In this document: in pieces, positions 13,429-18,436 of the stretch
Position numbering within the stretch: the stretch's first letter is position 1
Layout of the letters: each line of letters begins with the position of its first letter
From: Bacteroidaceae bacterium
GTDB lineage: Bacteria > Bacteroidota > Bacteroidia > Bacteroidales > Bacteroidaceae
NCBI GenBank assembly: GCA_900772575.1
Contig: CAAHEN010000230.1
Location: 1-18,436, forward strand
Length of the DNA stretch: 18,436 bases
Reading direction: 5' to 3'
Notes under the pieces: generated by a model
Database searches by the model: none
What the model saw: the letters and a program-made list of their open reading frames with translations, nothing else
What the model was told of the DNA's origin: nothing
Made by a program: the position numbers and the translations under genes

Positions 13429-15849
13429 ATGAACAAAGACAACAATGCTCCCTTGGGGACGCCTGAAAATGAAGAGACCCAACTCATTCCCTTGCTGAGA
13501 CTTTGCTGGGGACTGTTCCTTGCCAACTGGGGATGGTTTGTCCTCTCCGCAGTCATCTGCCTGGGGCTAGCCTATGTCTACCAGCAGAAACAGCCGCGCG
13601 TCTACCAGCGGCAGGCTGTCATGCTCATTGAGGACTCCAATCCCGTCAGCGGCACAAGTTCCTCGCGCTCACGACGTGGCACCAACAGCCTCAACAGTCT
13701 TCTGGAGCTCAACGGCATCAGTGTCGGTGACAACCTGAAGAACGAGATTTTCATTCTGACCTCACACCGCATCATGGCGCGCGTGGTCGACTCGCTGCAG
13801 CTGGATGTGGACTACACGATGCGCAGCGGCCTGCACGACGTGGCCCTCTATCGCGAGCGCCCCTTCGAGGTGACATTCGGCACCAGCGCCCGCACACCGC
13901 AGTCGTTCAAAGTGAAGATCAATGAAAACAAGACCTTCACGCTCAGTGATTTCACATATTACGACGACAACGCTGAGGAGGTAAAAGACAACACGACACT
14001 CGACCTTCGTCCCAACGAGACCAAGCGCACCCCCGTCGGTACACTGCGCATTACGGCCAACGCTGACATCAACGAGTTTCCCAAGGAGAAAGAGATCACC
14101 GTGTCACACCTGCCCAAGAAGCTCGCCGTCAACATCTACAGCAAGGAAATCAGCGCCTCTGAATACGACAAGGAGAGCTCGCTCATCATCGTCTCTTGCA
14201 ATGACGTCAACGCCGGACGCGCTGAGGACATCGTCCGCACCGTCTACGACGCCTACAAGCAAGACGTCGTGGACAACAAGAACCGCGTTGCCTACAACAC
14301 GGCCCGCTTCATCGATGAACGCATCCGCCTCATCGGCGAGGATCTGAGCGGCGTGGAGAGCCGCATGGCGCAGTTCAAACGCAGCAACCAGCTGATAGAC
14401 TTCCAGACAAACGCACAGGCCTACATCGCTGAGAGCACGACGGCCCGCCAGCAGTCCCTGCAACTTGAGACGCAGGTGGCAGTGGCGAAATACCTGACCG
14501 AGTTCCTACAGAACAACAGCAACAACCACGAGACAGTGCCCCTGCTGGCCATGGAGGGCGCCTCGTTCGCCACGCTCATTAACGACTACAACACGACGAT
14601 GATAGAGCGCAACCGCATGGTCGACAACTCCAGTGAGAACTCCCCCGCCGTACGCGACATCGACCGCCAGCTCGCCTCCATGCGCTCGGCCCTCCTGTCG
14701 TCCATCAACAGTTACAAGAATACCATTGAGCTGCAACTCCAGAAAGCCCGCGGCAACGAGGCAGCCCTGTCCGGCAAGATGGGCACCGTGCCCGAGAAGG
14801 AAAAGCAGGGCCTCGACATCCAGCGCCAGCAGGCCCTGAAGTCAGATCTCTATGTCTACCTGCTCAACAAGCGTGAGGAAGTGGCCCTGCAGATGGCCAT
14901 CAGCGAGGCCAACGTGCGCATGGTTGAGGAGCCTCTCGGCCCCGTCGCTCCCGTCAGCCCGCGCAGTTCCATCATTATGCTGGTAGGGCTCATCATCGGC
15001 CTGCTCATTCCCAGCATTATTCTATGGCTGCGCCACATGCTCGACGTCACCATCTCCGGACGCCGCGACATCGAAGAGGCCACCAGCATTCCCATCGTGG
15101 GTGAGATTCCCCGTTGGGAAGACGCGAAGAACAAGAACACACTCATCTCCGAGACAGCCCCCGAGGCACCCATCACAGAGACTTTCCGCATGTTGCGCTA
15201 TAGCCTCAACTTCATGCGCCACAGCGCCAAGGTGTTCATCGTCACCAGTGCCACACCGGGGCAGGGCAAGAGCTTCGTCTCCAGTAACCTCGCTTATATC
15301 CTGGGCATGACCGGCAAGCGCGTACTCCTCATCGACGCAGATATCCGCCGCCGCACCGCGACCAAGCAATATGGCAACACCGAAGGCCTCACCGGCCTGC
15401 TCTCTGAGGAGGCCGGCCATGTCGATCTCGACAAGGCTGTCATCAAGAACGCCATCAGCGAGCATGTGGACTTCCTGCCCGCCGGCAATGTGCCTCCCAA
15501 TCCGTCAGAGCTTCTCATCAGCGACCGCCTAGACGAGGTTGTAGAGGCTGCCCGCGCAACCTATAACTACGTCGTCATCGACACCACCCCGACACTTAGC
15601 GTAGCCGATGCCGACATTGCCAACCGCGTTGCAGACATCACCATTTTCACGATGCGCGTCGGTGTGCAGTACCGCAGTTTCCTGCCCGATCTCGAAGCCA
15701 TGTATCGCGCCAAGAAATACCGCAACCTCTGCATCGCTATCAATGATGCCGACTCCAAGCGTGGATACAGCTATGGTTACGGGTATGGCTATGGCTACGG
15801 TGAACCGAAGAAAAAGAAAAACGGATTCCCATTCTTCAAGCGCAGCTGA
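13429..15849 (+). CDS. Wzc-type polysaccharide chain-length regulator with tyrosine kinase domain
   Basis: 806 residues, in the one-piece form usual for Gram-negatives. A first membrane segment lies at about 29-49, then a periplasmic Wzz-like region (about 50-510, with coiled-coil-prone stretches around 290-500), and a second segment at about 513-534. The cytoplasmic BY-kinase domain has Walker A at 610-615 (PGQGKS), Walker A' with D636 and D638 (LLIDADIRR), and Walker B with D718 (YVVIDTTP). The tail holds six tyrosines (780, 782, 784, 786, 788, 790) in a YG ladder, the expected autophosphorylation cluster, then a lysine-rich end. Such proteins control export and length of capsule or exopolysaccharide with a Wza outer-membrane partner. 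No wza or glycosyltransferase gene is in the window, and a strong terminator follows, so it seems to be transcribed alone. Confidence 0.93.
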   Translation: MNKDNNAPLGTPENEETQLIPLLRLCWGLFLANWGWFVLSAVICLGLAYVYQQKQPRVYQRQAVMLIEDSNPVSGTSSSRSRRGTNSLNSLLELNGISVGDNLKNEIFILTSHRIMARVVDSLQLDVDYTMRSGLHDVALYRERPFEVTFGTSARTPQSFKVKINENKTFTLSDFTYYDDNAEEVKDNTTLDLRPNETKRTPVGTLRITANADINEFPKEKEITVSHLPKKLAVNIYSKEISASEYDKESSLIIVSCNDVNAGRAEDIVRTVYDAYKQDVVDNKNRVAYNTARFIDERIRLIGEDLSGVESRMAQFKRSNQLIDFQTNAQAYIAESTTARQQSLQLETQVAVAKYLTEFLQNNSNNHETVPLLAMEGASFATLINDYNTTMIERNRMVDNSSENSPAVRDIDRQLASMRSALLSSINSYKNTIELQLQKARGNEAALSGKMGTVPEKEKQGLDIQRQQALKSDLYVYLLNKREEVALQMAISEANVRMVEEPLGPVAPVSPRSSIIMLVGLIIGLLIPSIILWLRHMLDVTISGRRDIEEATSIPIVGEIPRWEDAKNKNTLISETAPEAPITETFRMLRYSLNFMRHSAKVFIVTSATPGQGKSFVSSNLAYILGMTGKRVLLIDADIRRRTATKQYGNTEGLTGLLSEEAGHVDLDKAVIKNAISEHVDFLPAGNVPPNPSELLISDRLDEVVEAARATYNYVVIDTTPTLSVADADIANRVADITIFTMRVGVQYRSFLPDLEAMYRAKKYRNLCIAINDADSKRGYSYGYGYGYGYGEPKKKKNGFPFFKRS
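15766..15801 (+). repeat. Hexanucleotide-like repeat coding the tyrosine ladder
   Basis: Six successive two-codon units (TAC/TAT plus AGC or GGN) encode Y780 to G791. Third positions vary, so the DNA is an imperfect rather than a pure repeat. Gain or loss of units would change the number of phosphorylation sites without shifting frame. Confidence 0.7.
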
Positions 15850-15866
15850 CGCGGCGCCTGTACCAG

Positions 15867-15939
15867 AAACCATACGCCCCTGAATCCGCCAACGTGAGAG
15901 ATGTGCTCACCACGAGGATTCAGGGGCGCATGGTTTTTT
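15867..15939. terminator. Terminator between the convergent Wzc-type and yjbQ genes
   Basis: A long stem: AAACCAT, a mismatch, then CGCCCCTGAATCC pair with GGATTCAGGGGCG, a mismatch, and ATGGTTT. A further GTGAG/CTCAC stem lies in the loop. On the + strand it ends in TTTTTT. On the - strand the run is TTTC only, so it is strong for the Wzc-type gene and weaker for yjbQ. Confidence 0.85.
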
Positions 15940-15984
15940 GTTGTTATGGCTGGCACCTCACGCTGGATGGACGGTTAGCCTTCT

Positions 15985-16398
15985 CTATTCGCCCATAACG
16001 GTTGCGACAAGCCGGCGCGGCCCACCGCGTCGTCGGAACTCACAGAGATAGATGCCCTGCCAAGTGCCGAGATTCAGTCTGCCACCAGTGATTGGTACCG
16101 TCAGCGAACTGCCGATGAGCGAGGCCTTGGCGTGGGCAGGCATGTCGTCGGAGCCTTCCAGTGTATGCGTATAAAAAGGCTCACCTTCCCTGACCAGCCT
16201 GTCGAAGACAGACTTCAGGTCGGTGCACACATCGGGGTCAGCATTCTCGTTGATGGCCAGCGCGGCCGAGGTGTGCTGAATGAATAGGTGAAGCAGCCCG
16301 ACTGCGGGCAGCTGCGGCAGGTGTTCCATCACCTCGCGTGTCACGAGGTGAAAGCCGCTTGGCCTAGGGGTCAGGGTGAATATGGTCTGTTGCCACAT
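15985..16398 (-). CDS. yjbQ: YjbQ/UPF0047 family protein (secondary thiamine-phosphate synthase type)
   Basis: 137 residues from the ATG at 16398, which gives the family's normal N-terminus (MWQQTIFTLTPRPSGFHLVT). In-frame ATGs upstream, at 16413 and 16473, would only add a non-conserved extension inside the preceding gene. Family marks: HTSAALAINENADPDV (about 42-57), EGSDDMPAHAKASLIGSSL (about 80-98), and GRLNLGTWQGIYLCEFR near the end, with the conserved histidines and acidic residues of the compact barrel fold. E. coli YjbQ has a weak thiamine-phosphate synthase activity; the real cellular role is uncertain. It overlaps the end of the AlkD-like gene by 35 bases in another frame, suggesting translational coupling. 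Confidence 0.93.
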   Translation of the reverse strand: MWQQTIFTLTPRPSGFHLVTREVMEHLPQLPAVGLLHLFIQHTSAALAINENADPDVCTDLKSVFDRLVREGEPFYTHTLEGSDDMPAHAKASLIGSSLTVPITGGRLNLGTWQGIYLCEFRRRGGPRRLVATVMGE

Positions 16399-17170
16399 GG
16401 TCGTCAAATACATTTGTTGTTTCCATAAAAGTCCGCGCCTGTCGCCGTCTGGCCTGCCAGCTACGGCGTTCATCGGACGTCATTTTCTCACAGGCATAGC
16501 TGAGCATCACTGACGGCATACGATCTACATGCACTTCGAGAAACGCGCGAAGTCCATCGCGATAGCCACAATTCCACGTCTCGCGCAGCATCCACCCTGC
16601 GGCCTTGTGCAGCAAGTCATGCGGACTGTCGAGCAACTGGGCCGCCCGGTTGAAACAGGGCTCAGGCCGGCATTTACGGGTGAGCATCCAAGTACTCACC
16701 ATGGCGATGCGCCGTTGCCAGAGCGTGTGTCCAGAGGCTATCCACTCGTCCATGAGCCGCAGTTCGGGATGGAAGTACTCGTGGGTGCCCACGAGTTTCG
16801 TGGCCGTGAGATCCACTAAATCCCAGTTGTTGATATGTCGGTACAGGGAGGTGTAGGTGCCAAACAGCCTTGACATTTGGCCTGAGTCGCCCACCTTCGC
16901 GGCCTTGAGATATTGCTCCACCATGATCAGCAGTCCGCACAGGCGAACTTCATGCAACGGCGACCTCACCAGTGCCACGGCATCCTCCAACGCGGTCGTC
17001 CGCCACACGTTTTTCACGACGGCGCGCACTTGCGGGTTCCGCAGTCCGGCGAAACGATCGCCTTCGCCATAATCGCCAGGGCCGGTCTTGAAGAACCGCA
17101 GCATGGCACGGGCCTGCCGCTCATCTGCCATGAGCAGCAGAGCGGTCTCAATGTCCTTTGCCTTATTCAT
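16364..17170 (-). CDS. AlkD-like DNA alkylation-repair glycosylase
   Basis: 268 residues from the ATG at 17170. The open frame runs back to an ATG at 17257, but that extension covers non-family sequence next to the fucP-type terminator. The protein is all-helical with HEAT-like repeats. NNWDLVD at 114-120 supplies W116 and D120, matching W109 and D113 of Bacillus cereus AlkD, and LWQRRIAMVSTW (150-161) matches the conserved arginine stretch. Such enzymes remove N3- and N7-alkylated purines from DNA without flipping the base. The last 12 codons overlap yjbQ. No good TAnnTTTG box was found before the start. Assignment to the AlkD family is firm; substrate range is inferred. Confidence 0.9.
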   Translation of the reverse strand: MNKAKDIETALLLMADERQARAMLRFFKTGPGDYGEGDRFAGLRNPQVRAVVKNVWRTTALEDAVALVRSPLHEVRLCGLLIMVEQYLKAAKVGDSGQMSRLFGTYTSLYRHINNWDLVDLTATKLVGTHEYFHPELRLMDEWIASGHTLWQRRIAMVSTWMLTRKCRPEPCFNRAAQLLDSPHDLLHKAAGWMLRETWNCGYRDGLRAFLEVHVDRMPSVMLSYACEKMTSDERRSWQARRRQARTFMETTNVFDDHVATDHIHPDP

Positions 17171-17234
17171 GTCTTGTCCATTCGAAACAGTTGCAAGTGA
17201 GCGGATAATCCCCAATTGTCCATTAGGTTGGAGA

Positions 17235-17290
17235 TAAAAGACCCGCCGCTCCCCCACAGCCTCTCAGAGGCCGACAGGGAGCGACCGGTT
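17235..17290 (-). terminator. Terminator of the FucP-family gene
   Basis: On the reverse strand ACCGGTCGCTCCC pairs with GGGAGCGGCGGGT (with small mismatches), enclosing a GCCTC/GAGGC stem, and is followed by CTTTTAT. It lies about 20 bases past the stop at 17309 and separates the permease gene from the AlkD-like gene. Confidence 0.7.
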
Positions 17291-17308
17291 CTTGATATGC
17301 TGCCAGTG

Positions 17309-18436
17309 TCAGCGGGCTTTTGCCGCTTTCTCCCTGACGTGCGTGCGGTGACCATAGATGATGATCACTAAGAAGCAGATCAAGGGCAACACAAACGATA
17401 CATTAACGGCAGGCATCCCCCACAGGGTGTGCAGGTCTATGATGCAGGCTTGGACGGGAGGCAGCACCGAACCGCCAAGAATGGCCATGATCAGGCCAGC
17501 CGCGCCGAACTTCGCGTCGTCGCCCAGACCTTGTAGGGCGATGCCGTAGATCGTGGGGAACATCAACGACATACAGGCTGAGATACCAACCAGGCAATAC
17601 AAGCCCCAGATGTCTTGCAAGAGTATGACACCGACGGTGAACAGGCAGCCCACGACAGCCAGAATCTTGAGCAGTAGGCCTGGGCTGATGTAGCGCAGCA
17701 TGAACGTGCAGACAAAGCGGCTACAGCAAAAGATGACCATCGCTACAATGTTGTATTGCTGCGAAAGCACCTCGGCTGACTTCTCGTCCATGCCCTGAGA
17801 CATGAAGAGATGAGTGCCATATTGAATGATGAAGGTCCAGCACATGATTTGCGCCCCGACATAGAAGAACTGTGCGATGACGCCCTCGCGATAGTGCCTG
17901 ATGCGGAATATCCGCTTGATGGTCGGCACAAAATTGATGGTGTGTGACTGGTCGCCGTTTTTCGGCATTCTGACAAACAGAATCAGGAGGAACATGAGCA
18001 GGACAACCAAGCCAATGGCGAGGTAGGGCCCAATCAAGATGGCGAGGTCTGAATCGCGCATGGCCTCGAACTCAGCGTCGGAGAGGTTGCTGCGCTCCAG
18101 TGTGTCCATCGGGTGCAGGCGGTTCTGGATAAAACTCATGGCCACATACATGCCCAGCAACGACCCCATGGGGTTGAACGCCTGGGCCAGATTGAGCCGC
18201 CGCGTGGCCGTTTCCTCCGTGCCCATCGACAAAATGTAGGGGTTGCTGCTTGTTTCGAGAAACGAGAGCCCGCAGGTCAGAATGAAATAGGCAACCAAAA
18301 AGGGATAGTAGCTCCCTGTGTGCATGGCCGGAAAGAAGAGGAAAGCCCCGAGGGCATACAGCCCCAGCCCCAGCAGCACGCCGGCTTTGTAGGAATATTT
18401 ACGGATAAAGATGGCGGCGGGGAAGGCCATGGCGAA
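17309..18436 (-). CDS. FucP-family (MFS) sugar permease, N-terminus missing
   Basis: 375 residues are visible; the frame is open to the window edge. Alignment with E. coli FucP (FAMAFPAAIFIRKYSYKAG against its FIMALPAGILMKKLSYKAG) shows that about 50-60 N-terminal residues lie outside. The ATG at 18430 is therefore internal. Marks of the family include TCGLSFLETSSNPYILSMG and ATRRLNLAQAFNPMGSLLG, then about ten membrane helices. FucP imports L-fucose with H+; relatives in Bacteroidales carry fucose, glucose/galactose or other sugars, so the substrate is not fixed. No sugar-use genes are visible nearby; they could lie beyond the window. A hairpin terminator follows the stop. Confidence 0.92.
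   Translation of the reverse strand, partial: FAMAFPAAIFIRKYSYKAGVLLGLGLYALGAFLFFPAMHTGSYYPFLVAYFILTCGLSFLETSSNPYILSMGTEETATRRLNLAQAFNPMGSLLGMYVAMSFIQNRLHPMDTLERSNLSDAEFEAMRDSDLAILIGPYLAIGLVVLLMFLLILFVRMPKNGDQSHTINFVPTIKRIFRIRHYREGVIAQFFYVGAQIMCWTFIIQYGTHLFMSQGMDEKSAEVLSQQYNIVAMVIFCCSRFVCTFMLRYISPGLLLKILAVVGCLFTVGVILLQDIWGLYCLVGISACMSLMFPTIYGIALQGLGDDAKFGAAGLIMAILGGSVLPPVQACIIDLHTLWGMPAVNVSFVLPLICFLVIIIYGHRTHVREKAAKAR

Noticed and set aside
17171..17257. Longer N-terminus of the AlkD-like protein from an ATG at 17257
   Set aside because: The added residues overlap the neighbouring terminator, and the family's N-terminus begins near the ATG at 17170.

Overview
The window looks like a chromosomal segment of a GC-rich Bacteroidales bacterium, most likely a Prevotella-like member of the Prevotellaceae. 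The evidence is of three kinds. Promoters have the Bacteroidetes form, with a TAnnTTTG -7 box and in the best cases a TTG or TTTG box 19-20 bases upstream. Start codons lack Shine-Dalgarno sequences. The gene content is typical of the group: a gyrA with an adjoining exported TPR protein, the pta-ackA pair, a FucP-family permease, a DUF554 protein, a one-piece Wzc-type kinase, and secreted TPR proteins. No phage, transposase, CRISPR array, tRNA or rRNA was seen.

Layout. 1-442 (-) is the start of an exported protein of unknown function, cut by the window edge. 443-1328 is a long non-coding stretch holding repeat element copy A. 1329-2585 (-) is an exported TPR protein lying just behind gyrA (2663-5191, -). 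After a divergent promoter region comes a probable rightward unit: a SprT-like metalloprotease (5537-6235), a DUF554 membrane protein (6303-6989) and a MATE exporter (7048-8403). A second exported TPR protein (8644-10119) has its own promoter and terminator. pta (10489-11505) and ackA (11533-12726) form the acetyl-CoA to acetate/ATP operon, closed by a strong terminator. 12727-13428 is a second long non-coding stretch holding repeat element copy B, followed by the promoter of a Wzc/BY-kinase gene (13429-15849). A bidirectional-looking hairpin separates this from the leftward genes yjbQ (15985-16398), an AlkD-like DNA glycosylase (16364-17170, overlapping yjbQ) and a FucP-family sugar permease (17309 to the window end).

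The most interesting structure is a pair of about 365-base non-coding elements in opposite orientation (A 763-1130 on +, B 12805-13168 on -), about 86% identical by eye in their two best blocks. Each has the same architecture: an inverted repeat, a Bacteroidetes promoter, a hairpin starting at the expected transcription start and ending in a T-rich run, five degenerate units of about 21 bp, and a conserved tail ending in repeated TTATGGGG words. The first hairpin has changed in a compensatory way between copies (a T-A pair in A is C-G in B, and an A-T pair is G-T). In both copies the promoter points into the 3' end and terminator of a convergent housekeeping gene. Substitutions in the open frame of the tail are mostly amino-acid changing, so selection appears to act on DNA or RNA rather than on a peptide. 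I do not know a name for this element.
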